Source of the DNA: Aphrophora alni
Taxonomy: Eukaryota > Arthropoda > Insecta > Hemiptera > Aphrophoridae
NCBI GenBank assembly: GCA_963513935.1
Contig: OY740770.1
Coordinates: forward strand, 93,528,511-93,592,510
DNA length: 64,000 nt
Direction of reading: 5' to 3'
The translations under genes were made by a program, and so were the position numbers. Shown here piece after piece: positions 12,401 to 25,563 of the stretch. Below the pieces are notes generated by a model that saw only the letters and a program-made list of their open reading frames with translations, searched no databases and was not told where the DNA came from. Position 1 is the stretch's first letter, and each line of letters begins with the position of its first letter.

Positions 12401-13960
12401 TACATCTAGTTCACCAAATGTTAAAGAGTTCTTTAAATCAATTATTCCTTACTTGTAATAACATGTCTTACAAAATATTCAATTAATTCATAGTTATATT
12501 CTCCCAGATTTACCCGACATACTTAAAGTCTTAAAAGTTTAGAATTTGGTTCCTTAACAAAAACAACCATGATAATTGTAAAATGAATAAAGTTTGGATT
12601 TTATTTCCAATAAATAAGGTCTTAAATGTTTGGTCGCCTATACAATTTGAAATAATTCTTTTTCATTTGCAGAGTAGTGGGTCTCACTATCATTTAACGT
12701 TTGACTAGCGTATTCTATGAGAAGGTCCATTCCAATGTTTTCCTGACTTAAATTGAACTGATTACAAAATTGTTTACGTTCCTTAATTAGTATGAATTCT
12801 CTTTCAAAATCAGAGTATATTGAATCAGGGCCACTGTGGGTCATTATTCAATATGTTTAGCATGTTTCAACACTATCAATATAGTTGGGGTTATTAATAT
12901 AATATTTGACATTTCTCTACAAAATAATTAGAAATGGTTATTTAATTTTGAAATTGTTTTAATGAATATTCGGTAATACCCGAGTAGCCCTAAATATCCC
13001 ATTATTTATTTGTTACTTTTTGAATTGTGTAATTCTCTATTACTTTTATTTCTTTCGGGTAAGGCTTATCTGCGTTTGGTATTACTACAAGGCCTAAATA
13101 CTCGACTTCCTTCCTTAAAAATTTCGTCTTAACTGACTGTATCCTAAAATTGGCTTTTCGTAATCTGTTAAAAACTTCTGTTAATCTAAAGTACCTCTTC
13201 TTGTAAACTAGTCAAGTAGATTATAATATCGTCAAGATAAACTAGGAAAATCTCATTCTTTATTCCTCCTTAGGTCCAGGGTGGTAATATATATTTTGAT
13301 CTCCCTAATTTATCTAATATGTCGGTTGTGATGGGAAGTAGAATTTGTAATACATAGTTTTTGAATTTAATCAACAAAAATCAATTACTACCCTCAATTT
13401 TTGTCTGTTTGATTTTGAAACGTCTGTTTTTTTTTTTTTTTTTTTTTTAACATTACATATGGACGAATTCCATGGGGAATGTGAGGGATGAATGATTTTT
13501 CTAATCTAGGATTTCCTAAATTTGACTATCTTGTTCGTTAACATTAATTTCTGGGTATCTAGTGTTCTTTGGATAGACATGAATTTTGTCCGTTGTCATA
13601 ATCATGTTCTTCATTTGGTTAGTTAATATCAGATTATTATTTTCCAGGTGGAATAAGTCGGAATATTCAGAAATGAATAACTTTAGTAATTCTTGTTTCT
13701 CTTGAGTGTTCTTGTGATCTACTCTAATTTTTTGATAGGTCTAATTTATTATTTAACATATTAAGGTTTGAAAAGGTTATTTCAATAGTGTTTGATTTAG
13801 AGATTTTTAGCTGTTCTATGTATATCGATTCGATAATTAAGTCTCTATCCGCCGTTATATTATTGATTACCGGGTAAATTAACTCTCACCATTATTGCTT
13901 TTTAATATACACAGCGGCATTTCTCGGTCTGGTTGTCCACAGGATAATATTCCCTCTCTA
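12400..13960 (-). pseudogene. Ty3/gypsy retrotransposon pol relic (RT and RNase H)
   Basis: On the minus strand the pieces are in pol order. About 13690-13500: an RT N-terminal region reading LLKLFISEYSDLFHLENN then VYPKNTRYPEINVNEQ. About 13450-13480: a PW.SP-like segment, here FPMEF. About 13205-13250: the catalytic motif in FLVYLDDIIIY (the YxDD box of gypsy RT). About 13150-13000: FNRLRKANFRI, then EVEYLGLVV. About 12640-12844: DFEREFIL then IEYASQTLNDSETHYSANEK, the RT/RNase H junction. About 12480-12600: KHLRPYLL and VKEPNSKLLR, then YNYEL. Upstream (about 13750-13880) a stretch reading INNITADRDLIIESIYIEQL may be the protease-RT linker. Stops and frameshifts are scattered throughout, so it is dead. 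Integrase was not recognised. Confidence 0.85.
13427..13448. repeat. Poly(T) run inside the gypsy relic
   Basis: About 22 T interrupting the RT coding remnant. It is an expansion after inactivation. Confidence 0.85.
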
Positions 13961-14023
13961 TTGTTTACATTAAGTATTTTTATATTAATTGCTTGTTGAG
14001 TTCATTTTTAATTGTACGGCAAC

Positions 14024-14073
14024 TATTTGTATGACACTTGTATTTGTATGACACTTGTATTTGTATGACACTA
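14024..14073. repeat. 17-bp tandem repeat, three copies
   Basis: The unit TATTTGTATGACACTTG occurs three times in a row, with the last copy changed at its end. It sits at the edge of the gypsy relic. Confidence 0.9.
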
Positions 14074-14608
14074 TTGTAAGGCAACTTTTTATTTTCGTCA
14101 TATCCTTTTTATAATTTAAGTTTTTGTTTGGTTCATCTCTGTTAAAGTAATACATAGGTATATTTATTCAAAAAAATATTAATTTATTGTTTATGAAATC
14201 AAAATAAAATATTTATTATCCTATGTTATCGATTCCCAAATAATAGCTAAAAGTCTTTATGGAAATCAAATAAATAACATTTAGAATTTGGTTTTCCTAA
14301 AATTGGTGTTTTGCATTTAAATTTACTTTACAGACTCTTTATAAGTTGCTTATATTCTTTGAGACGGATTATTTAGTTATATTGTTTGGGTTATATGGTT
14401 TAATAGTTATTGACAAGGACATACATATATTCTGTTTCTAGTTTTTGTAATAAACAATCATTTACAAAATTAAAACAAACCTACTCATTAATTTATATAT
14501 ATATACAAAAAAATATCCAGAATGAAATACAGAAAATCTAATTTGCACAGCAAAAAAATTGTGTTTTCCTTAATATATAGAAACTAACGTTATTTATCAT
14601 AAAGTAAC

Positions 14609-14937
14609 TCAGCAGTCTAAAGAGCTCACGATGAGAAGTATTAAAACCAATGGAGTAGTAAACAAATAAGCAAAGAAAGTTGCAATTAGTATAGAACCCA
14701 TAAAGTAAGTTTCTTTTGCCATAAATGTAAAGACAATACGAGAATGAAATTTGCAAAAACTAGAATTAGTGTAACTATAAAAAATGAATAATGCCACTTC
14801 AAGTAAATCATATTATTTGAATGAGCAATTTTTCGCTTTGCATTAACGTAAGGAATTATTTGATCTAGGTGGTGAACGTAGTTATTGTTGTGTATTGCAT
14901 TGCTTGTTCTCGCCGTTATCCTATTAATGGGGTTCAT
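14609..14937 (-). pseudogene. Small two-helix membrane protein ORF with one frame break
   Basis: From an ATG at 14937 (with an in-frame stop just upstream) the minus strand encodes a polar N-terminus rich in Asn/His, starting MNPINRITARTSNAIHNNNY, then a hydrophobic helix (HYSFFIVTLILVFANFILVL, about 14740-14800). Frame 1 stops soon after. The next reading frame, open over the same region, continues with a second hydrophobic helix (SILIATFFAYLFTTPLVLIL, about 14630-14690) and ends SSLDC at a TGA (14609-14611). The two halves would make about 109 residues if joined by a single-base change between roughly 14745 and 14700. There is no room for a normal intron. This could be a recently broken gene, an assembly error in a live gene, or the membrane end of a mobile-element protein. 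The family is not recognised. Confidence 0.4.
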
Positions 14938-14943
14938 ATTCAA

Positions 14944-17111
14944 TGTGTCAATATGTTAACTATTGAATTATTTGTGGTTGTAAACTGTTTTTAAGTGGGG
15001 GTAAATGGAGAGATATTGCGAAAACTTTTGATAGTGTTTCAGATGATGCAGACGGTGCAAAAGTTACGAAACAAATGTTGAATTATTGGCTTCTTTGTAA
15101 ATGCACCAAAAAGCGATAGTTCCAATGTTCGGTAGGAAAGAAACTCAATATTTGTGATAAATTATTGTAAAATCTATAGTGTTAGTTAAGAAAATTATAG
15201 CATTAAAAACAAAATTCGAATTATGAAGTGACAACAAATTAAAAGCGTTATGGAATTAAAATGAAGGAAGGCATTTTGAACACCTCAAGTGAAGGTAATA
15301 GTTACTAAATAATACATTTATTATTTGCAAATACATTTGTAAACACTTGTTAATTTCAGTGTAACGGAATACATAGTTGAGTAAATATAATGAGGTAATT
15401 CGAATATTAACATTTCAAATCATCTGATCGCAACATACGGATATCAATTTACCTCATATGACACTTATGATACTTTTAGGCCACTCTGTATTATGAATTT
15501 ACTAAATATAAATAACAAATATGTGTATATGAATTTTTAAGTTAATTTAAATTTCCAATTATGTAATTAATTAACAGCTTGCCGTTTAACATTCTAACAT
15601 TTTCCCACCTGTTGTATGATCTCTATTCTGCAAAGATATGCCACAATATTTTACTTAGCTGTTAAATAAACTGATAATATAGTTAGTACATGACTTTTCA
15701 TATTCCCATCTAAAAGTCCATGCTGAATTCTACTCAGCATTCTGACAAAGTCAACGTAAGTTTCACTATGATTAAATTGTATTAATACTTTTAGTTGAAC
15801 CGTATTTTATTCCAATATATAAGCGATTATGACCAAAATGTCACCATTCCATATAAAAACCTCATCCACATTTAACTTTTAAATTTCGAGCTATCATACA
15901 CACGGATAATGGACGAAATTTAGTTTCAATCTTTCTTCTATTTCGATCGAAATCTATTCTCAATTTGATATAAATATGATTAAATAAATAGTAGACATGA
16001 TTTATTTTTGAGTTGAAATTCATATAGTACGATATTTTTTACTAATTTAATTAAACAATGCACACACTTTCTTAGATGTACAAGTACACATAATCACAAA
16101 AACATATTAAAATATAACTACAATTTAAAAATACATATTCAAATACCACAGGAAGAAAATTTCACACGATTTGAAATATATATAAATCATAACTTATGAA
16201 CATTATCTTAGAAAATAATATTAAGAATTCCTAACTACTCTTTTAACAGACAAACTTTTAATATATTGCATGACCTTAGAAGCTAATTCAACCTAACCGA
16301 GAGCTCTACATGAGATTGATATTTCTGTCATCATTTATTTATAAGTGATTAGAAACAGTCTTTACAAGTTAGAGCAGGAGTAAAAACATTCTGTATGAAA
16401 ACCATTGGACAACTATAACGTGATTTTTTTTTTAAAAATACTAACAAATCCGAAATTTAGTAATATTTACTTCTAAATGTATTTTATAAGTATAAAGTAT
16501 AATCCCGATAGAACGATTGGTTAGACCAGGAATAGATAAATGTTTCTTTAAACAATTTTTCATACTAATAGTAGTTTTTTTTAAACTTATTAAAATATAT
16601 TGACTTCAGTAATTTGTATAACTTTATTAAGTAGATGTGTTTTTATACATAAGATGTTGAAGGTGTATATCTCTATTTATTAACAGATGAAGTAAATTTC
16701 AAAACTAATTAAGAACCTGTCATGGTATCAATAATACAATATCAATTTAACGAAGTCCACATAAGAATAGTATGAAATAATAAAGTTTGTTAGCACTGTA
16801 GTTTGATAGAAGAGAGGAAATGGATTTTATTTATCCAGGCTTGGATATTAACCAAAACGTCAACAAATAGTTTCTTAACTTACCAATTTCAGTAGCTTAA
16901 AAATATTCTTTAAACATTCAATGCAATTTACATATGACTTCAGCTCTGTCAATTTTATTGGTTTGGGTCCTATGGCTGTGATTTACTTTTGCATGTTGTA
17001 CCCGATTTACAGGCTTACATTGCTGGAAAGGAGTCCTTTATAAAAGGGCATCAAATTTTACAATCAGTTAAATTCTACATTTAAGATACTAGAAGTATCA
17101 TTATTAAAAAT
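14944..17111. other. AT-rich stretch, no gene seen
   Basis: No supported coding region and no recognisable element. Around 15000-15130 the composition is slightly less AT-rich, but no long frame is open. Confidence 0.45.
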
Positions 17112-17149
17112 AAAAAAAAAAAAAAAAAAAAAAAAAAAATAAAATAAAA
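17112..17149. repeat. Poly(A) run, about 38 bases
   Basis: An almost pure A run followed by TAAAATAAAAC. It might be the tail of a plus-strand retroposed sequence, but no body was recognised upstream. Confidence 0.9.
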
Positions 17150-17269
17150 CTGAAGCAGCTGCAGGAGAAAACATATTATAACACAATTGATTTCCTACAA
17201 GGGAACTCATTTATAGTGTGTAATGTATTTTATAGGTAAAATGTCAGAAATTATAAATCATGTATATAT

Positions 17270-17590
17270 TTATTACTGTTACGTTTATTACATTTGTTTG
17301 GTATTGTTATGTATGTGAATGCAATGTGCTCATCTGTATGTATGTGTATTATTAAAGTTATTTAATATTTATTTATTAAACAAACTAAAAAAATTGTAGA
17401 GACGATTAATGGACTGATCTGATCTATTGTGACTAATTGTATTGTTAGTCATGTAATGTTAAATGAATATTGATTATTGTACTGTAAATATGTGTTATTG
17501 AGGACAAGCTGCCTACCTGCAACAGTCTTAATGTTATCCAGTCAGGTGTAATGCAGTGAAATGAAATAAATAAAAAATAAAGAATAAAAT
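17270..17590 (+). mobile_element. LINE 3' UTR-like tail
   Basis: The block ends with GACAAGCTGCCTACCTGC, a short spacer, GTCAGGTGTAATGCAGTG and then AAATGAAATAAATAAAAAATAAAG. This resembles the 3' end of insect non-LTR retrotransposons, which close with short A/T-rich repeats in place of a pure poly(A). No coding region precedes it, so it would be a strongly 5'-truncated copy. The assignment rests on general appearance. Confidence 0.35.
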
Positions 17591-17640
17591 AATTTCTAAG
17601 TAACACAGTTATAAATACGTATTCAAAGAAACATAATTAT

Positions 17641-17870
17641 AGAGTGTTTCAAAAGTCTGGAAATGCCTTAATATCTCAAAATGTCTTATGAGATAGAAAT
17701 AAATGCAGTTATTCACAGCCATAAATGAACCACTTTTTGGTGAATTTGACATCCCCCCTATTTTTGATCCGCCATCTTGAAATTAACTTAATTTTTATAA
17801 AGGGAAGGTAGTATTTTGATACGTGATTTTAATGTTACACCGAAAAATCTGGTCTAATCCGTTTTTTCAA
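17641..17870. mobile_element. Mariner-like element terminus or solo fragment
   Basis: It begins GAGTGTTTCAAAAGTCTGG, then CCTTAATATCTC, and includes CCGCCATCTTGAAATTAAC. The phrase about matching or repeating segments with a CCGCCAT core recurs at 37.4, 37.8, 39.6 and 63.2 kb. Such openings are common at the ends of DNA transposons in insects. No inverted partner was found nearby. Confidence 0.3.
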
Positions 17871-18027
17871 TATCTAAATCCGGTTTAAATTGATCGTCAG
17901 TCAATTAGCGAAAACACAACATCCAAAATAATAAAAGAAAAATGGATAGCATATAGGTTAACTATAAGTCTTTCACAAATTTAAAAGATTCCTTTTAAAA
18001 TGTGATTTACAAAATACAAATTGTAAT

Positions 18028-18033
18028 TTTATT
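18028..18033 (-). terminator. Poly(A) signal AATAAA of the secreted-protein gene
   Basis: AATAAA on the minus strand, 52 bases past the stop codon of the four-exon gene. This spacing is consistent with a short 3' UTR. Confidence 0.55.
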
Positions 18034-18084
18034 AATGCCCTAAACTTTGTTAATTAACACGACAAGAGCAATTAATTCAATATA

Positions 18085-18216
18085 TTAGGGTGACTTGGGA
18101 TGTACTATGTCTACGTTTACACTTTCTTTAACATCTGCAATTATTTTTTGTAAAACCTCTTCGGCTGTTAGTATCCCAGAATCCAATTGAACCGTCTTCC
18201 CTCCCGATATAGGTCC
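18085..18216 (-). CDS. Exon 4 (terminal) of the secreted-protein gene
   Basis: Encodes residues 114-156, starting GPISGGKTVQLDSG and ending VDIVHPKSP then TAA. The acceptor is a run of 16 T then ACAG. A strongly amphipathic helix is predicted by eye at TAEEVLQKIIADVKES. Confidence 0.8.
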   Translation of the reverse strand, partial: GPISGGKTVQLDSGILTAEEVLQKIIADVKESVNVDIVHPKSP

Positions 18217-21200
18217 CTGTAAAAAAAAAAAAAAAAGGATTCATTTACGTAAATTTTCATTACATTGATATCATGATGTGAACTTTGTCAACTTTAAATG
18301 TTTATTAAATAAAAATTACAAGTTACACAAAGGTATGATATGAACCGTGCAAAAACATTGTACAATCTTTATCATACAGCTATCCAAAAATCAAATCGTA
18401 ACTAAACTAAAAGGATTTGTCACAATCTCAAAAACGTAGTTACATTCAAACATTGAAAACAAACCATGTTTAGAGTCACAGATTAACAAAATATTTATCC
18501 AATTAAGTAAAACCTGAATTAATTTCTTTGTACCAAAAACTAGTAAATAAAAATTGATATACATATGTATTTTGATGATGGTGATCAAAAATAGTTTTTT
18601 ACCTTTTATTTATAAAAAGTAATTTTGATATACTAGAGATTTGGCACTATGGTTGAATTTAGCCTAAATCATTATAAATATCACTAGAGTCAAATGTTAC
18701 AATTGGATATTTATAAAGTAGTTTTTACTGATTAATCGCAAACATTGTAACCAATACATCCTGATTGTGCCCTTATATTTTAGCAAAATTTGATCAAAAT
18801 TGTTAAACTGATATTACAAACATTTTAATTTTGTGTAGGCCTATTGTTTTTATGAAAGTCACAAAATGTCTAAAGTCTGAATGAGGTTCTTGTATAAAAT
18901 GTAAGGTAATAGAAATTAATATGATCTTAACAGACTTAGAGCCAAATTAGCTTTCAAATGGAGTTGATGTTTTAACGTTTTGTTAGACATGAGGATTTTC
19001 AGACTCCATATTGTAACATAATGAAGAGATATATTATTTTGAAAAAAAGCCGAAGGCATTGGTTAAACTGACATGTATCTATTGATTTTGGGTATGAAAA
19101 AGTGATTTAACTAGAACATTTAGTGAGTTAAATAACCCAGTAGTTAAGCTTTTTGAGGACCTACAAAAATCTTCACATTTTATTAATTATTCGATGTTAT
19201 CTTTCTTTTTCTAACTATATATAGCTTCATACTTTCATTGTTTATGCGTTATGTAGTAACATTGAATGGCGTAGAAGTAATCAACATAGATACATTGGGC
19301 TTTTGGAAGTTAGTACAATCTTTAAAAACAGTAACAAATACAATACATCACAAATTGCAATAAAATTATATACGTAACAACAAATAATAATTCTTTAAGA
19401 AATAGGAAAAAAAATCAAAATATATATAGCGGGTATATCAAAACTCTGGGTACGGCTCAATATTTCCCAGTAGAATAATATTATCATATACAATTCAACA
19501 ACTATTAATTATTGGGAATGAAACTATATTTAATACTATAATTAAAACTATAATAAAATATATTCAAAATATTGACATCTTTTTCAGTTTCCCTATATGT
19601 GATCTAACTTTACTTTTTTAAATAAAAATGTTGTATCGTGATACTGTATTTTGAGCTGAAATTATTGAAAAAAACAATAGAGAAAGCCGACTTTTATTAT
19701 CTTATTTTGCTGAGGGCTTACAGGCAGTTAGTGTGAAAAATGAACTATATTAGTTATATGTTATCGTAAATTAATTTATTACTATTAATATATTTTTGTT
19801 TGGTTTCCAGTCGCATCAGTTGCTCAACTGCATGATATAAACTACAGGAGAACTGTTTATCTAAAATAACCAGCTTGTAGAGTCAATTATTTTTAAACTT
19901 CGTTAATGAAATAATTTCAATACTATCCTTTGAATGATAGAGAAAGGAAATCAATATTAATGATGAGAGGGTAAGATATAAGATCTAGTGATCAGTTAAA
20001 TGATTTATTTATTCACATATTTTCAATCGACAACAAATTTTTGAAGTCTATGGTTCAGAAACCTACACAGAGATTTGAAGTAACCGGAAGTGGTCAGTCA
20101 GACGCTCCATACGGCCTACAACTGGCCCATCAAATATTATAATATATCAGCCATATATGAGTTTTTTAAATCAGTAAGCTCTGTGCGCACGGGATTTTAT
20201 ATTCATGATATAAATAAAAACAATTTACACAGTTTAAACTACCAACAAAACAGAAACTGATGATGTTGTAGATCCTAGAGTTTGCTGATATAGTAATAAA
20301 CAAAACTGATTTGGATCTAAATATCTTAAAACGTATTATTTTTTTCTAATAAGGTAACCTTTATGGTTAATTGCAGTTTGAGTGGATTCAACTTTTATTA
20401 TGGGTGCGACGAAAATTCCTATTGAGTGGAACAATGTTGTAAAATCAGATTTCGGTAGAGATATAAATGTGATTGATGAAGATTTTCAAAACTTATGGTA
20501 TTAACAATCATGTTGTTACCAAACGTTTTAAAAACCATAGGGTTACCTAATAATTTTTGTCAAGAAGTGCAAACATTTCTGAATGAGGTGTTTTTAGAAA
20601 GGTGGATTACAAGAGTTCCAGATCTGACCCCGGAGAGTTCTTCGATTAGATTTTAATCAGCTTAATTTGATTCACATATATCAGTATTTTTGTACAAATT
20701 CTAAATCTTTTCACGTGATTTTTTATAGAAGGAAGCAGAGCAACGATTGACGAGATAACCTAGTTTGGAAGTCTACGGTCAGATCTGGTAACCATATAAC
20801 ATTGACAATTTTAATCTTACAAAAATTAAAAAATTCTATTAAAATAAATCAGACATAAAAATTATATACAAATAGAAATGAAGAAACATATAAATTTTAA
20901 AAGATATGTAGGCAATTTTTACTTTACAAAAATTCATAAAAAATAATTTTGAAAATTAACCATGAGACTACTAAAGGGATAATATATATAATGTTAAAAA
21001 GTTTCAAAAAATTATAAATAATAAATTGGTGATTAGTTGAAATAAAGTCATTCTTAAGTGCTTTTTTAATTAAAATTTATGCAGTTATAGTAAAATAATT
21101 CCAAAATTGTAATTGGTAGAGGTCCAAAAGATGTGTAAAATGACAAAGAGTCGTCAATTTTAGATTATTAGTTGTTGATATAGGTTATTCCAATGGAAAA

Positions 21201-22812
21201 TAACGGAGTAATTTGAAATAAAATTAAAGTATAATTAAATTATGTCATGTAAACATGATCAATTACATATCTAATACGATTTATTTTTACGACATGTAAG
21301 AATTAAATTAACAAGCAATTTATAACTATATATGTTATTAGGTTATTTTAACAAAATCGTGAAAACAGAATAGGCATAAATAAAAAAATAAAAATAATAA
21401 AAAAAAAATAATAATAAAAAAAAACCAACAACAACAACAATTTTGCAGTTCTACAATTTTACATTTATTATGAAATCAAAGAGGAAATAACAAAGTGTGG
21501 AGCAATTTCTACCTAATCAAGCATCTAAAAACGTTACGAGAGAGGAACAATACAATTATTTAAAGGCGCATAACGTCTACGATATTCAAAGTACAGCTAA
21601 ATCCAAATTAAGCTGGTAAACCCAATACAAAAGGACAATATATACTGCGACACCCCAAGGTATGTAAAATCTATTTGAAAAGGAACGATTTATTATGAAA
21701 TATCAAATTGCTGAACATTAAAATACTTCCACTGCCCAGTGGTTAAAAATTAATGTAACAATTAACATATTATGTAAAATCAAATCATGATTTACAAAAA
21801 CATCAATTAATTGATAGTTTCCTAATTTAGACGGAAAATGGAATAACAAAATAAATAATTAAAATAGACATGGAACTCAAAGAAAACTAAAACAAAATTT
21901 AGTTATTAGAAATATTTAGGTTATTACAAAATTGTCCAAAAATTTGGAGGAGCTTGGAAACACACTCTACTGAAAGCATATCTGCAATATTTATAATACC
22001 GAAAGGTATCGACTTCGAGAACAGAACATGGACTTCTCTTAGCTCCAATTACTACTTCCACCGTATATTAACTTAGAATGGTCATTAGAACCGTAAAAGG
22101 GATTTAACAAATTTTCTAATTGCAGATAGTAAATTAAATAAATTAATCAACCAGTGTTTAAATAATCGTACCATACAAATGACAATTAAAATAATTAAAA
22201 ACTAAGGTAAGCAAGAAGCTTATAGAACCACCATTTTTGAAGATTTAAATTATGCAATATTCAACTAGAACTTCAAGATCTACAGATAACATTATTTTTA
22301 CGACAAAAATTGGCAGGTGATGAATCACTGTCGCTGTTAGGAGTGAAAAAACTTGAAGTATTTTGAGCCAGCTGACAACTCTCTAACGATTTTCTACCAC
22401 TTCAGGGAGGCTGTAGAACGTAGCTACTAACTCCAAAGACTTCAATCTTCAATTCCAGGAGAAGTACAGGAGCCGAAGTCATCTACAATAAGGTAGCAAA
22501 GAGCGAATACCTAATGATGTCTCAACAAGTTCTTAAAAATTAAAGTCAAATATTTGTTTCTAAAAAATTAAAGAAATTTTCTTATTTAAGTAAAATTATA
22601 AATAAGATCTATGTCCCACACTGATCGTTATATTTTAAATAAAGAATCTGAGATAATTAAGGTCATATATTTGGAACATACAATTAGTTTAAATTAATTT
22701 ATAAAATATTCTTTTAATATTATTATTTCAATACACATGTTTTGAAAGAAAAGAATGTACAATTTACAATCTATCCTCCTGATCAGCTATAGGTTAAGAC
22801 GCATAACCTAAA

Positions 22813-22880
<68 letters not shown>

Positions 22881-25202
22881 TTGTGTGTTTGTGTGTGTGT
22901 GTGACAGCCTGTATGTGTGTGTGTGCGCGCGCGCGCGTGTGTATGAGTCTGTCTCTTCTGTGTGTATGTTTGTATGTATATATTATGTACCTGTGTGTTG
23001 AAACGGTCTGGAAAATTCAGTCATCTCAAGAAAAATTCAAATCGTAAAAATTGCTAAGATAAACGTCATAAGGTGGGAATGCGGTAACGTCATGGCCAGA
23101 CAGGGCTATACTTCATTCAGTGAGCGTTGAGAGTGAAGCGCCGATCCCCTAATAGGACACAGGGATCTTGCCCAGGAAAGGACGTGACGTGGAATGTGCC
23201 CCCCATTCACAGTCATACCCCAGTCGACAGCCAGTTCTGGGATGCTTTAGTTAGTTCGTTGAGTCCGATTTAAGGGGTCATTAAAACACAACAACCCCTT
23301 CGCGCACATAAGGGCCTCTGGTGAATCGGCCTGACCTTGACGTCAGAGCCTTAAAGGACGGCACTTCACTCTCAACACTCACTGAATAAAGTATAGAAGT
23401 TCGTGTTTGGACTTGACAGAACTGATACATCGTTTCCAATTTTATTAAAAAATTTTAATTTAAAATTAAATAATGAAAAAGTAAAAGTAGGCGATTAATA
23501 ATATCAAAGAATAATTGTAATTCAAATTAAAACAAAATTTTTTAAGGAAATAAGATGGGCTAAAAAACCTAAAATTTTTAAAGGGGGACAATTGAAAATC
23601 AAGAGTAATAGAATCCCATAAACTGTAGGGAACAATAATAATCAGCAATAAAATTGAAGAAACTAATAATAATAATGAGGGGAAATGGGACTTGAAAAGT
23701 CATTCATGGGCAGTTTTTTGAGTTTTTTAATGTGAAGGGGGGATAGACTTAATAAACTTAATATTATAAAACAAAAAGAAAATAGCAGGTAATAATAATA
23801 AGTAGACAGAAAAAATATTAAAGTTAAATTGGGGGAGAAAACACAATAACAATAATTAAAAAGTTAAAGCCCAAAAGGGGTTAAATTAATGATTAGAGGG
23901 GATAAAAAACTAATAGGAAAAGTGTAAGATATGTATATTTATGTATAATAACAGAGCAGAGTTGAAAAATACTAATGGGGGGATTTTACATACGAAAAAT
24001 ACTACGATCATAGAATCACAACTTTAATCGTCGATAACTAATGAACAAAACAAGTTACAATGAAAAACTAAAAAGTTATCTCCGTTATAGGACCAGGAAA
24101 ACAACTTCCGTGAAAAATAACATTCAAAAAAGACTTTAGAAAAAAGTTTGTTTTGTGAAAAAATGAACATTTGTAAAGAGTGTGGTAACTCGAGTGTGGT
24201 ACGCGGCCTAGAACGCCGAATAAAGATTGTCAAGATCTTCAAGAATGTGGAGAAGAGGATCCTGAAGAGAAAAATGAAGATAGGACCAACCGTTCAAAAA
24301 TTAGAGTGAAAAGAAAAAAAGTGTTCAAAATCAAAATTTTCATGCTAAGACAAAGACATTCTCGTACAGATAGTGTGACGTCACGGACCAGCCGTCCCCA
24401 CTACCAACAAACTGGACAACAGAAAAAACTCAACTATCAAAAAGATAAAATGTTAATTAAAAGGGTTTTTAATGAAAAGTAAACTACAAAATTAAAATAG
24501 AAGTAAACTAAGCATAGGACAGCTATCAGCACAAAAACTACGGATTAATTCAGCCAAAATCTTAATAATTAACAAAAGAGACATTTTTTCACTGAAGGGC
24601 GAAAATTGGTTAAATTTTTCGGGAAACTTTTCCACATGAGGGGAGAGCCAACATTATTGGTCGAAAGACCGATACTCTAATAAAAGTCGCCCACCAGGAA
24701 AGACGTTATTTTTTTTTCAATCAAAATTTTCTTATGTAATAGATTCATTAACTCTAATAAATGTTCTGGAGCGGTGCAGACGTTATTTTTGTAATTAAAA
24801 ATTTTCTATATAAAAGTTTAAGTTGTGCAAAGTGCAAAGTGAGTAATAAGAAGGAGATAAATATACATGGATAAGTAACTATCCAGGAATAATAATAATT
24901 ACCAGCAATAAATTTAACCTAACTAGTATTTGGAAAGGAAATTGAAAACACCATTAATTATCAGCACAAGGAGTTTCACAACTACAAGAACTTCAAGTTA
25001 AGTGTGATTTATAGAATCATTCGCAAAAAAGTAAACTCATTTCAATAGATTAAATTAATTGGGGAAATTTTAAATATCTTAACTTCAGTAAATTCAAGTA
25101 AACTCTGGTTTGGTTTAGTTATAAGTAATCAAAAGTAAATACGACTATTTCAGTACAAGGAAAACTATTTGAGTCCTAGCTGGAATAGTCTAGCATTTTT
25201 AA

Positions 25203-25278
<76 letters not shown>

Positions 25279-25563
25279 CATTTTGTGTTCCATTGTAAGT
25301 TTTTAAAAAAAATTTTTTTTTATTGTATGTTCATATAATATATAATAAATTGTTTTGATCATTTTGATAGTTCATTACACATATAATATGCGCAATTGGA
25401 AGTTCATTTCATTGACCTTATTGATCCTAAACATTTTCTTTTCAAATATTCATAACATTAAGAGGTTATTATTAAGGTGCGTTGGTATTATTTCATTGAA
25501 AATAAATCAAAGTTATTATCAAAATTCAGGAGCCGATTTCTTCAAAAATGCACTTTTGAGAGA

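Noticed and set aside
20398..20504. 34-codon ORF beginning MGATKIPIEWNNVV
   Set aside because: Coding-like, but short, with no splice partner and next to a transposase scrap; not enough to call a gene.
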